Shown: positions 44,924 through 53,684 of the stretch, one piece after another
Position numbering within the stretch: position 1 is the first letter of the stretch
Layout of the letters: each line of letters begins with the position of its first letter
NCBI RefSeq assembly: GCF_049852125.1
Contig: NZ_CP187532.1
Location: 620,001 to 684,000 of the forward strand
Length of the DNA: 64,000 nucleotides
DNA from: Senimuribacter sp049852125
GTDB lineage: Bacteria; Bacillota; Clostridia; Peptostreptococcales; Anaerovoracaceae
Direction: 5' to 3'
Program-made: the position numbers and the translations under genes
Notes under the pieces: generated by a model
Told to the model about the DNA's origin: nothing
Database searches by the model: none
Seen by the model: the letters and a program-made list of their open reading frames with translations, nothing else

Positions 44924-46504
44924 ATGCCCTGTCCACACAACGAAATCACGATTGTTCAGCGCAGCCAGCGGCAGTCTGCGGTTGCCGCCGCTGCTTACCA
45001 GAGTGGCGAAAAGCTGTTCTGTGAATACGACCAGCAAGTGAAGCACTACCCAGAAAAGCGTGGTATCGTCCACAATGAAATCCTGCTCCCGGCAAATGCC
45101 CCACAGGAATATGCAGACCGCAATACCTTATGGAACGCCGCCGAAGCGGTGGAGAAGCAATGGAACTCTCAGCTTGCAAGGCGGTGGGTGCTTACCATCC
45201 CCAGAGAAATACCGCCCGACCAGTACGCTGTCCTTGTCCGGGAGTTTTGCCAGAAGCAGTTTGTTTCCAAAGGCATGATTGCTGATTTTGCTATCCATGA
45301 CCCCCATCCGCCGGGACATAATCCCCACGCACATGTCCTGCTGACCATGCGGGCAATGGACGAACATGGGAAATGGCTTCCCAAGAGCCGCAAAGTTTAT
45401 GACCTTGACGAAAACGGGGAACGGATCAAACTTCCGTCTGGCAGGTGGAAAAGCCACAAGGAGGATACGGTGGACTGGAACGACCAGAAGTATTGTGAAA
45501 TCTGGCGGCATGAATGGGAGGTCATCCAGAACCGCTATCTGGAAGCCAATGACCGCCCGGAGCGTGTGGACTTGCGTTCCTATGCCAGACAGCGGCTTGA
45601 TATTATCCCCACTGTCCATGAAGGGGCTGCTGTCTGGCAGATGGAAAAGCGTGGTATCCAGACGAATATAGGCAACCTGAACCGGGAAATCAGAGCCGCC
45701 AACCGCCTGATGAAGTCCATCCGGCAACTTATCCAAAACCTCAAAGGCTGGATTACCGAGCTGGGGGAAAAACGGAAAGAACTGCTTGCACAAAAAGCGG
45801 CGGAGGAAGCGACACTTCTTCCAAATCTGCTGATGAAGTACATGGAGATACGAAAGGAAGAACGGAAGGACTGGACGAGGGCTGGACAGAACCGGGGGAC
45901 TTCACAGGACTTAAAGGCAGTCAGCGAAGCCCTGTCCTATCTCCGGCAAAAGGGGCTTTCCACTGTGGAGGACTTAGAAGCCTTTCTGGAATCTTCCGGG
46001 AAATCAGCCGCAGATTACCGCAATCAGATGAAGCCAAAGGAAGCCCGCAGCAAAGTGATTGATGGGATTCTTGCCAGCCGGACAGACTGCAAGGAATGTA
46101 AGCCTGTCTATGAGAAGTACCAGAAGATATTTTTCAAGAAAACAAAGGAGAAATTCAAACAGGAACACCCGGAGGTTGCCCGATATGCGAAAGCCGCCGC
46201 CTATCTTGCCAAGCACCCGGACGATAAGGATAAAACGAAAAATGAGCTGCAACAGGAGCAGGAAACGCTTCTTAGCGAAATCGCAGAGCTGAAAGTACCG
46301 CTGACCGAGGTACAGGAGGATTTGAAGAAGCTGCGGGACATCCGCTACTGGGTACGGAAAGCCACACCCGGCACAGAGGAAAGCAAAGAGCCGCCCAGGA
46401 AGCAGCCTATCAAGGAAGTCTTGCAGGATAAGGCAGACGAGAAAAAAGCACAAAGAACCGCCCCGACGCAGACGAAACACAGACAACAGGATATGGAACT
46501 TTAA
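44924..46504 (+). CDS. MobA/MobL-family relaxase (MOBQ)
   Basis: A 526-aa relaxase. The N-terminal domain has the MobA signature QRSQRQSAVAAAAYQSG with candidate catalytic Tyr25 and the metal-binding histidines His125, His132, His135 and His137 (HDPHPPGHNPHAHV). The C-terminal half is mostly coiled coil. It should nick the candidate oriT upstream and pilot the strand during mobilization. GAAAGGAGGGACACG precedes the start. Despite the intervening cargo genes it belongs with the DUF3847 and small mobilization genes. Confidence 0.9.
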   Translation: MPCPHNEITIVQRSQRQSAVAAAAYQSGEKLFCEYDQQVKHYPEKRGIVHNEILLPANAPQEYADRNTLWNAAEAVEKQWNSQLARRWVLTIPREIPPDQYAVLVREFCQKQFVSKGMIADFAIHDPHPPGHNPHAHVLLTMRAMDEHGKWLPKSRKVYDLDENGERIKLPSGRWKSHKEDTVDWNDQKYCEIWRHEWEVIQNRYLEANDRPERVDLRSYARQRLDIIPTVHEGAAVWQMEKRGIQTNIGNLNREIRAANRLMKSIRQLIQNLKGWITELGEKRKELLAQKAAEEATLLPNLLMKYMEIRKEERKDWTRAGQNRGTSQDLKAVSEALSYLRQKGLSTVEDLEAFLESSGKSAADYRNQMKPKEARSKVIDGILASRTDCKECKPVYEKYQKIFFKKTKEKFKQEHPEVARYAKAAAYLAKHPDDKDKTKNELQQEQETLLSEIAELKVPLTEVQEDLKKLRDIRYWVRKATPGTEESKEPPRKQPIKEVLQDKADEKKAQRTAPTQTKHRQQDMEL

Positions 46505-46569
46505 CAGGCACTTGCCATTTTCAAGCAGAGAATGTCAGGTGCTTTTCTTATTTTCAAGGAGGGATAGAT

Positions 46570-47214
46570 TTGAATGTATTTGAAGCTGTGAAGCAGTCCG
46601 TCACAACAAGACAGGCTGCGGAGCATTATGGAATCCATGTAGGTCGGAACGGGATGGCTTGCTGCCCGTTCCATCACGATAAAACCCCAAGCATGAAGCT
46701 GGATCGGCGTTACCACTGCTTCGGCTGCGGTGCGGATGGGGATGTGATTGATTTTGCCGCCGCCCTGTATGGGCTGGGAAAGAAAGAAGCCGCCATACAA
46801 CTGGCAAATGACTTCGGGCTTTCCTATGAGGACTGGAAGCCGCCGGGAAAGGCAAAAAAGCCCAAGCCTCGGCAGAAATCCCCGGAGGAGCAGTTTCAGG
46901 AAGCAAAGAGCCGCTGCTTCCGTATTCTTGCTGATTATCTCCATCTGCTCCGGGCATGGAGAAAGGACTACGCCCCGCATTCCCCGGAGGAAGTCTTTCA
47001 TCCCCGGTTTGTGGAAGCCTTACAGAAGCAAGCCCATGTGGAATATCTGCTGGATGTGCTACTGTTCGGGGAGACAGAGGAAAAAGCGGCTTTGATTACG
47101 GACTACGGAAAGGATGTGATACAGCTTGAACAGCGAATGGCAGAGCTTGCAGCCGCAGACGCAGCAAGAACTAAAAAACACCATGAACGCCATGCAACCG
47201 CCCCAGAGCATTGA
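46570..47214 (+). CDS. CHC2 zinc-finger DNA primase-like protein
   Basis: A 214-aa protein with the primase zinc-binding domain in residues ~15-75 (CCPFHHDKTPSMKLDRRYHCFGCGADGDVIDF; Cys-x2-His and Cys-x2-Cys ligands). No TOPRIM domain follows, so it probably recruits or assists another polymerase. It starts at TTG 46570 after AAGGAGGGA and overlaps the VapE-type gene by 89 bp, indicating a joint replication module. Confidence 0.8.
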   Translation: MNVFEAVKQSVTTRQAAEHYGIHVGRNGMACCPFHHDKTPSMKLDRRYHCFGCGADGDVIDFAAALYGLGKKEAAIQLANDFGLSYEDWKPPGKAKKPKPRQKSPEEQFQEAKSRCFRILADYLHLLRAWRKDYAPHSPEEVFHPRFVEALQKQAHVEYLLDVLLFGETEEKAALITDYGKDVIQLEQRMAELAAADAARTKKHHERHATAPEH

Positions 47215-48520
47215 GGAAATCAAGGCGGGGCTGGAAACCACCGAGAAAGGCGGTGTCCGTCAGAGCATACGGAACTGCCTGACCGTATTCCAGCGTGACC
47301 CGCTGCTTTCCGGGGCTATCGCATACAACATCCTGACCGACCGCAAGGACATCATAAAGCCCATCGGCTTCCACAGGGACAGCACCGCCTTAAACGATAC
47401 GGACATGAAATATCTGCTTCTCTATCTGGAAGAAACCTACGGGCTTACCAATGAGAAAAAGATTGATAACGCCATCGGGATTGTGGCGAATGAAAACAAG
47501 TACCACCCCATCAGGGACTACCTCAATACACTTGTGTGGGACGGTACAGAGCGAATCCGCTTCTGCCTGCGGCACTTTCTGGGGGCTGACGCAGACGATT
47601 ACACCTATGAAGCGTTGAAGCTGTTCCTGCTGGGTGCAGTCTCACGAGTCTTTCAGCCGGGGTGCAAGTTTGAAATCATGCTCTGTCTGGTTGGAGGTCA
47701 GGGGGCTGGCAAGTCCACCTTCTTCCGTCTGATGGCAGTCCGGGACGAGTGGTTCTCCGATGATTTGCGGAAGCTGGACGATGACAATGTGTACCGTAAG
47801 CTGCAAGGTCACTGGATTATCGAAATGTCGGAAATGATGGCAACCGCCAACGCCAAGAGCATTGAGGAAATCAAGTCATTTTTAAGCCGGCAGAAAGAAG
47901 TTTACAAGATACCCTATGAAACCCACCCGGCAGACCGCCCCCGTCAGTGCGTGTTTGGCGGCACTTCCAATGCCCTTGACTTCCTGCCCCTTGACCGTTC
48001 CGGCAACCGCCGCTTTATCCCCGTCATGGTGTACCCGGAGCAAGCCGAGGTTCACATTTTGGAGGACGAAGCCGCTTCCAGAGCCTATATCGAGCAGATG
48101 TGGGCAGAAGCTATGGAGATTTACCGAAGCGGCAGGTTCAAGCTGGCTTTCAGCCCCACCATGCAACGGTATCTCAAAGAACACCAGCGGGATTTTATGC
48201 CGGAGGACACCAAAGCCGGAATGATACAGGCGTATCTTGATAAGTACACCGGGAGCATGGTCTGTTCCAAGCAGCTTTACAAGGAAGCCTTGAACCACAC
48301 CTTTGACGAGCCGAAGCAATGGGAAATCCGGGAAATCAACGAGATTATGAACCAGTGCATTACCGGCTGGCGGTACTTCCCGAACCCAAGAATGTTTTCC
48401 GAATATGGCAGACAAAAGGGCTGGGAGCGTGAAAACCCGGCAACGGACTCCGGCAACCCGTCTGAAAAAACGATGGACGGTTTTGTGGAGGTCGCAGAAC
48501 AGATGGAGCTTCCATTCTGA
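47126..48520 (+). CDS. VapE-family P-loop ATPase (virulence-associated E)
   Basis: A 464-aa protein with a central VapE/SF3-like helicase core: Walker A GGQGAGKSTFF (~residues 190-200), Walker B-like IIEMSEMM, and the sensor FGGTSNALDFLPLDRSGNRRF. In elements with a CHC2 primase it probably acts as the replicative helicase after transfer. Translation from TTG 47126 overlaps the primase gene; ATG 47183 is an alternative with a weaker ribosome binding site. Confidence 0.8.
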   Translation: MNSEWQSLQPQTQQELKNTMNAMQPPQSIEEIKAGLETTEKGGVRQSIRNCLTVFQRDPLLSGAIAYNILTDRKDIIKPIGFHRDSTALNDTDMKYLLLYLEETYGLTNEKKIDNAIGIVANENKYHPIRDYLNTLVWDGTERIRFCLRHFLGADADDYTYEALKLFLLGAVSRVFQPGCKFEIMLCLVGGQGAGKSTFFRLMAVRDEWFSDDLRKLDDDNVYRKLQGHWIIEMSEMMATANAKSIEEIKSFLSRQKEVYKIPYETHPADRPRQCVFGGTSNALDFLPLDRSGNRRFIPVMVYPEQAEVHILEDEAASRAYIEQMWAEAMEIYRSGRFKLAFSPTMQRYLKEHQRDFMPEDTKAGMIQAYLDKYTGSMVCSKQLYKEALNHTFDEPKQWEIREINEIMNQCITGWRYFPNPRMFSEYGRQKGWERENPATDSGNPSEKTMDGFVEVAEQMELPF

Positions 48521-48761
48521 AAAGGGCAGCCCGTTGCACCCCCTGTTGCTATCCCGTTGCCGAGCCGGTTGCCGGGGAAACTCCCTTATTTCCGGGCTTT
48601 TCTCCCTTATAACAACCAAAACAACAGAAAAATAAAAGAAAAGTATAAATAGTAAGTAATGCCAGACTGGGATTGTCTGCAAGGTCTTTTGAAGCCCGTT
48701 GCCGGACTTCGTTGCCGCCATCCTCTGTCTGGTTGTTTTCATGTATGGAGGACAACTGCCT

Positions 48762-48995
48762 ATGGCAAATAATAAGATGAATATAGAAGGAAAAAATTAC
48801 TCGGATATTCCGGTGTGGCGTAGATATACGCTTACCATTGAGGAAGCAGCCAGATATTATCATATCGGCGAAGGAAAATTGAGAACGCTTATTGACACAC
48901 ATCCCAATGAGGATTTTTATGTGATGAACGGCAATCGTGCCCTCATTAAGCGTGAGAAATTTGAGAGGTATCTGGATCAGGCTACGGCTGTGTAA
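48762..48995 (+). CDS. xis: Excisionase, Tn916 Xis-like
   Basis: A 77-aa DNA-binding protein with a MerR-type winged helix (YTLTIEEAARYYHIGEGKLRTLID) and the C-terminal NRALIKREKFERYLD, the pattern of Tn916-family excisionases. ATG 48762 follows TGGAGGACAACTGC. It precedes the integrase gene by 111 bp and should direct that enzyme towards excision. Confidence 0.85.
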   Translation: MANNKMNIEGKNYSDIPVWRRYTLTIEEAARYYHIGEGKLRTLIDTHPNEDFYVMNGNRALIKREKFERYLDQATAV

Positions 48996-49106
48996 ACAGA
49001 GCTGACAGATTTACCAATTTCACATGATATAACTATGCGGAGAGCCGGATTTGTGCTATGATAAGAGTGCAAGTCTGGCTCTCTTTTTTTGAAAGGAGAG
49101 TTCACG

Positions 49107-50306
49107 ATGAGTGAGAAAAGACGAGATAACCGTAATCGGATTTTGCGAGAGGGCGAGTACCAGCGTAAGGATGGGAGGTATCGGTTCCGCTATATTGATG
49201 AGGACGGAAAAGAGAAAAATGTATACAGTTGGCGTTTGGACAAGAATGACCCAATGCCAAAAGGGAAGAAGCGGGAGCCTTCCCTGCGTGAGAAAGAAAA
49301 ACAGATTGAAGCGGATTTGTTTGACCGTATCGTAACCAACGGTGGCAACTATACTGTTTTGGAACTGGTAGAAAAGTACATTTCATTGAAAACAGGAGTT
49401 CGTCACAATACGGTTGCCGGATATAAAACGGTCATCAATATGCTGAAAAAAGAGAGTTTTGGGAATCTGCGAATTGATAAGGTGCGTTTGTCAGATGCAA
49501 AGGCATGGTTAATTAAGCTCCAGCAGATTGATGGACGGGGATACAGTTCCATTCATTCTATCAGGGGAGTTCTCAGACCGGCATTTCAGATGGCAGTAGA
49601 TGATGACCTGCTCCGTAAAAATCCATTTGAATTTGAACTTGCATCCGTCATTGTCAATGATTCTGTTACCAGAGAAGCGATTACCCGAAAGCAGCAGAGA
49701 GATTTACTGAAGTTTATTCAGGAAGATAAACATTTCAGCAGATACTATGATGCAATCTATATTCTTTTTCACACAGGGCTTCGTATCTCAGAGTTCTGTG
49801 GGCTGACGGTTTCAGAAATCGAGTTTGGAGAAATGCGTATCAAGGTAGACCATCAGTTACAGCGTACTGCACAGATGCAGTATGTAATTGAAGAACCAAA
49901 AACAGATAAAGGCATCCGCTATGTGCCGATGACGGAAGCTGTCGCAGCGTGTTTTCGCAGAATCATTGCCAACCGCAAGACACCAAAAGTTGAACCGATG
50001 GTGGAAGGATATGCAGGATTTTTGTTTCTGGATAAAAACGATATGCCGATGGTTGCCCTTCACTGGGAAAAGTATCTGGAGCATATTATTCAGAAATACA
50101 ATAAAATTTACCGTATCCAGATGCCGAAAGTTACCCCTCATGTATGCAGGCACACCTTTTGCTCTAATATGGCAAAATCCGGGATGAATCCGAAAACCTT
50201 GCAGTATATCATGGGTCACGCAGACATCAGTGTAACCTTGAACACTTACACCCATGTGAATTTTGATGATGCAAAGGAAGAAGTATATCGGATAGCGAAT
50301 AGTTAA
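49107..50306 (+). CDS. int: Tyrosine integrase, Tn916 family
   Basis: A 399-aa integrase with an AP2-like arm-binding domain (~residues 10-60), a SAM-like core-binding domain (~90-165) and a catalytic domain with Arg in HTGLRISEFCGLT, then HVCRHTF, GHADISVTLNTYTHV giving the R-H-R-H-Y set. AAAGGAG precedes ATG 49107. It lies beside the right att core and so is the enzyme expected to have inserted the outer element into the phosphatase gene. Confidence 0.92.
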   Translation: MSEKRRDNRNRILREGEYQRKDGRYRFRYIDEDGKEKNVYSWRLDKNDPMPKGKKREPSLREKEKQIEADLFDRIVTNGGNYTVLELVEKYISLKTGVRHNTVAGYKTVINMLKKESFGNLRIDKVRLSDAKAWLIKLQQIDGRGYSSIHSIRGVLRPAFQMAVDDDLLRKNPFEFELASVIVNDSVTREAITRKQQRDLLKFIQEDKHFSRYYDAIYILFHTGLRISEFCGLTVSEIEFGEMRIKVDHQLQRTAQMQYVIEEPKTDKGIRYVPMTEAVAACFRRIIANRKTPKVEPMVEGYAGFLFLDKNDMPMVALHWEKYLEHIIQKYNKIYRIQMPKVTPHVCRHTFCSNMAKSGMNPKTLQYIMGHADISVTLNTYTHVNFDDAKEEVYRIANS

Positions 50307-50343
50307 AAAAGCCCGTTGGTAAGGACGTTTGCTTTACCAACGG
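50303..50343 (-). terminator. Minus-strand terminator at the outer element's right end
   Basis: The stem CCGTTGGTAA (50313-50322) and TTACCAACGG (50334-50343) is perfect. The T run (complement of AAAAAA at 50305-50310) lies on the minus-strand exit side, so it would stop transcription entering the element from the right, while int transcripts on the plus strand can continue towards the phosphatase gene. Confidence 0.6.
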
Positions 50344-50491
50344 ATTTACCAAGATTGCAGGGAAAAACACAAGAAAATACGAGAAGATTTGAGAAGATAC
50401 CTTGAAAAGAAAGGAAAACTCAAAAGTCGGAAAACCCTGAAATATCAAGCGTTTGAGAAGAAATACAAGACTTAAATGGAGATATAAAAAG

Positions 50492-50947
50492 ATGATTAAA
50501 GTATTATTCATTTGCCACGGCAACATCTGCCGTTCAACAATGGCGGAATTTTTAATGAAAGACCTGGTCCGCAAAGCCCATCGCGCAGCGGACTTTCAGA
50601 TTGAATCTGCGGCGACCAGCCGGGAGGAAATCGGCAACGATATTCACCGGGGTACCAAGGCAAAGCTGCGGGAGGTAGGGGTTCCTTTTACGCGCCACGC
50701 CGCGCGCCAGGTGACAAGAGCCGACTACGACAGGTTCGATTATCTCATCGTTATGGATGACGAGAACATCCGCGATCTTTTCCGCATCATCGGCAGCGAC
50801 CCGGAAGGGAAAGTCTGCAAGCTGCTTGCATTTGCCGGAAAAGATCGAGATATTGCTGACCCGTGGTACACCGGAAACTTTGACGATACCTATGATGATA
50901 TCATGGAGGGACTGGCGGGCTTCTGTAAACATTTAGACATTAAATAA
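50492..50947 (+). CDS. Low-molecular-weight protein tyrosine phosphatase, start supplied by the element
   Basis: A 151-aa LMW-PTP with the P-loop Cys8-x5-Arg14-Ser (CHGNICRS) and the general-acid region DPWYTGNF. Codons 1-7 and the ribosome binding site (TGGAG) come from the outer element; codons after the TGCCACGGCA core are the original chromosomal gene. The severed chromosomal start remains at 32438. The rebuilt gene has exactly the length expected (152 codons including stop). Expression probably now depends on promoters within the element, since no clear promoter lies between the integrase stop and this start. Confidence 0.88.
   Translation: MIKVLFICHGNICRSTMAEFLMKDLVRKAHRAADFQIESAATSREEIGNDIHRGTKAKLREVGVPFTRHAARQVTRADYDRFDYLIVMDDENIRDLFRIIGSDPEGKVCKLLAFAGKDRDIADPWYTGNFDDTYDDIMEGLAGFCKHLDIK
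50513..50522 (+). other. Right attachment-site core of the outer element
   Basis: TGCCACGGCA in the P-loop codons of the phosphatase gene; identical to 32459-32468. Confidence 0.75.
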
Positions 50948-51028
50948 TGACGCTGTTGAAAAAATATTCCTGTCAGGTATAATAAGTATGATAAGCAGGC
51001 GCAGAGAGCAGGAAACAGGAGAAGCAAA

Positions 51029-52186
51029 ATGAACATAGAGATGGGAACGCTTTTAAAAGATAAGCTTTTTGAAAACAGCCGCGTACTTGCGGGCAGCGAC
51101 GGACTTTGCCGGAAAGTGAAGCGGATATCGGTCTTTGACTGTCCCTGTGTACCGGACATTTTGGAGCGAAAAATCCTCTGTGAAGGCGATTTGTTCATCA
51201 CCTGTCTGGAGCAGTTCCGCAATGAGCCGGATGACAAGGAACTGCGCTTTTATCTGGAATGTCAGATGCACTCCGGCGCCGCGGGACTTCTGGTCATTAC
51301 CGAAGACCGGGTGAATCTTTTGACGCCGCAGCTTTTGAAATTATGCGATGAAAACAGTTTTCCGGTGGTGCTGATTCCGGAGGAATATCCTTATACGGTG
51401 ATCATCGACACCGTGCACAGCTATATTACCTTTGACACCTATAATACCATCAATAAGCTGCGTCTGGACAAAATCATGTACGAAGACCTCAGCGACGCGG
51501 CGCGCAGTGATGTGCTTTACAGTATCAAACCTACGGTGAAGCAGTATATCAGGGCGATTTTTATACAAGGCGCATTCAATTCCGATATTGCGCAGCTGGA
51601 ACTGCAGCATTACTATCTCAATCGGGAAAACGATATTTTTGTCAGAACGGAACAGGGCATGATCATCCTTCTCAGCGAAGACAAGCAGGAGAAAATAGCG
51701 GCGACATTGAATGCGTGTCTCGTACGAATCAAAGAGTTTCTCGACAACCCTGTCGTCGGCTACAGCCGTGTTTTTCCGCGGAAAAGCTGCAACAAGGCGC
51801 TGGAAGAAGCAAGGCTTGCGCTGGAAACCGCCAAGGCGATGAACATGACGGTCAGAACTTATGACGCGCTTTCTTCCATCCAGCTTTTGACTACCATCAA
51901 AGATACCCAGGAGGCGGAAGATTACTATGACGCGTATCTGGCGGCGCTGCGGACGAAGATCACCGAAGAAAACCTGCCAGAGATGGTTCTGACCATAGAG
52001 AACTATGTGGCGAATTCCGGCGATTTCAAACTGACTGCAGAGCAGATGAATCAGCACGTGAACACCATTCGATATCGGGTAAACCGGGTGAAAAGCGCGC
52101 TGAACATGGAAAACGACACCATCAAATTCAATGAAACCATTGCCATCGCGGTAAAATTGCGGATTTTGCTGAACCGGGAACTCTAG
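51029..52186 (+). CDS. PucR-family transcriptional regulator
   Basis: A 385-aa protein with an N-terminal PucR-type sensory domain (VLAGSDGLCRKVKRISVFDCP to ~residue 125), a central GGDEF-like linker region and a C-terminal HTH_30 (NQHVNTIRYRVNRVKSALN). Such proteins commonly activate purine or nucleobase catabolism; the gene for a nucleobase permease follows, which fits. A ribosome binding site (CAGGAGAAGC) lies before the ATG. Confidence 0.82.
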   Translation: MNIEMGTLLKDKLFENSRVLAGSDGLCRKVKRISVFDCPCVPDILERKILCEGDLFITCLEQFRNEPDDKELRFYLECQMHSGAAGLLVITEDRVNLLTPQLLKLCDENSFPVVLIPEEYPYTVIIDTVHSYITFDTYNTINKLRLDKIMYEDLSDAARSDVLYSIKPTVKQYIRAIFIQGAFNSDIAQLELQHYYLNRENDIFVRTEQGMIILLSEDKQEKIAATLNACLVRIKEFLDNPVVGYSRVFPRKSCNKALEEARLALETAKAMNMTVRTYDALSSIQLLTTIKDTQEAEDYYDAYLAALRTKITEENLPEMVLTIENYVANSGDFKLTAEQMNQHVNTIRYRVNRVKSALNMENDTIKFNETIAIAVKLRILLNREL

Positions 52187-52287
52187 CTTGTAATAAATAC
52201 AAAAAAATCCTGTCACAATTAAAACCAGGACAAAGAAAACTGAATTAATTTTCTGTAAAATCTAGAAAAAACCAAGGAGGTTTTCTT

Positions 52288-53583
52288 ATGAGTGACAAGA
52301 AAAAGAAAAACACCATGGAAACGACCACGCTGACCAAAGTTCCCATGGAAGAAAGAAAAAGCTGGATTTCTGTCGCGTTTATGCAGGCGGGAATCATGAT
52401 CTGTGTACCGAGCCTTTTGCTGGGCGGTATGCTGGCAGGCGCGATGCCTCTTTCTACTGCAATTATTTCCGGTATTGTCGGTTATATTATCGTCATTATT
52501 CTGTTCAGTCTTATGGGCATTATCGGAAGCGATTTGGGCGTGCCTACCTGCATGACCACCTTAGGCGGATTCGGGAAGAAAGGCTCGCGTTTTATCATCA
52601 GCACGCTGATTTTTATTTCTATGATCGGCTGGTTTGCTGTACAGAACGATGTATGCGGAAACGCGTTTTCCAATCTGATGGCAGAGTTTTTCGGACTGAA
52701 TGTTCCGGTCTGGCTGTCTTCTACAGTATGGGGCGTTATTATGCTGGTGACGGCAGTTTACGGCATCAATGCATTAGATAAGCTGAATAAGATTGCAGTA
52801 CCTGCACTATTTATAATCACCATCGTGGGTACCATTATGGCGGTCAACAAGTACGGCAGCGCGGGACTGAGCGTTGATCCGCCTGAGACGACTATGTCCT
52901 TTGTGGACGGCATCGTTTTGACCGTCAGCTTTATGGCGGCAGGTTGTCTGGCTGCATCGGATATCACCCGGTATCAGGCGACCCGCAAAGATACCATTCT
53001 TTCCAGTTCCATCGGTGTTGCGCCGGCAGGCATTCTCATGATTGTTCTGGGTGCGATTATGACAAAAGTTGCCCAGCAGTACGATATTACCATCGTATTC
53101 TGTGAAATCGGCATTCCGGTCCTCGGTATGCTGGTACTGATCGCGGCAACCTGGACCACCAATACCACCAACGCGTATTCCGGCGGTATTAACGCGGTTA
53201 TGATGTTCAATCTGAAAGATGACAAGAGAGCTGCGGCAACGATGATTTCTGGCGTGATCGGAACCGTCTGCGCTCTGCTTGGATTTGCCGCCCACTTTGA
53301 AAGTTTTCTCTATGTGCTCGGCGATCTGATGCTGCCAACCATGGGTGTAATTCTGGCGGATTACTGGATTGTGAACAAAGCGAAGCCGGAGAATTTCAAA
53401 GTATCGGAGGGGTTCAACTGGCTGGGTATCGTCTCCTGGCTGGTGGGCTACGCAGTCATTAAGTTCATCCCATACGGCGTACCTTTTGCCCAGGGCATTC
53501 TCGCAGCCGGACTGTTATACGTCATTTTGGCAAAGACTGTGGGAAGACCGCAGGATAAAGGCGCTGCAGAGGAGTTGGCGTAA
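52288..53583 (+). CDS. NCS1-family cytosine/nucleobase permease
   Basis: A 431-aa membrane protein with about 12 hydrophobic segments and a 25-residue hydrophilic N-terminus, of the purine-cytosine permease (CodB) family. The first helices contain the GGMLAGAMPLSTAII segment and the ADYWIVNK motif lies near the C-terminus. It probably imports a nucleobase or related heterocycle with H+ or Na+ and is likely controlled by the preceding PucR protein. AAGGAGG precedes the start, and a terminator follows. Confidence 0.85.
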   Translation: MSDKKKKNTMETTTLTKVPMEERKSWISVAFMQAGIMICVPSLLLGGMLAGAMPLSTAIISGIVGYIIVIILFSLMGIIGSDLGVPTCMTTLGGFGKKGSRFIISTLIFISMIGWFAVQNDVCGNAFSNLMAEFFGLNVPVWLSSTVWGVIMLVTAVYGINALDKLNKIAVPALFIITIVGTIMAVNKYGSAGLSVDPPETTMSFVDGIVLTVSFMAAGCLAASDITRYQATRKDTILSSSIGVAPAGILMIVLGAIMTKVAQQYDITIVFCEIGIPVLGMLVLIAATWTTNTTNAYSGGINAVMMFNLKDDKRAAATMISGVIGTVCALLGFAAHFESFLYVLGDLMLPTMGVILADYWIVNKAKPENFKVSEGFNWLGIVSWLVGYAVIKFIPYGVPFAQGILAAGLLYVILAKTVGRPQDKGAAEELA

Positions 53584-53609
53584 ATACATAATCTCTATAT
53601 AAAATGAAA

Positions 53610-53654
53610 AGCCCCTGTGCTTGGGATGGGATTTCCGAGTGCAGGGGTTCTTTG
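53610..53654 (+). terminator. Terminator after the cytosine permease gene
   Basis: A 15-bp stem with several G-T pairs (53610-53624 with 53635-53649), a ten-base loop and CTTT at its 3' side. It separates the permease gene from the half-site array. Confidence 0.65.
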
Positions 53655-53684
53655 TGTGATTTTGAAAGCCTTTGAGGTGGAGGC

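Larger units (their letters stand above)
32459..50522. mobile_element. Outer integrative mobilizable element in an LMW-PTP gene
   Basis: The element is bounded by the direct repeat TGCCACGGCA (32459-32468 and 50513-50522; 12 of 13 bases match if extended leftwards). Its own genes are tnpV (split), a membrane protein, an XRE regulator, small mobilization genes, oriT, TfoX-like and LspA-like cargo, MobA/MobL relaxase, CHC2 primase, VapE-type ATPase, excisionase and a Tn916-type integrase beside the right end. Without the inner insertion it measures about 10.4 kb. It encodes no conjugation machinery, so it would be mobilized by a helper. Confidence 0.85.
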
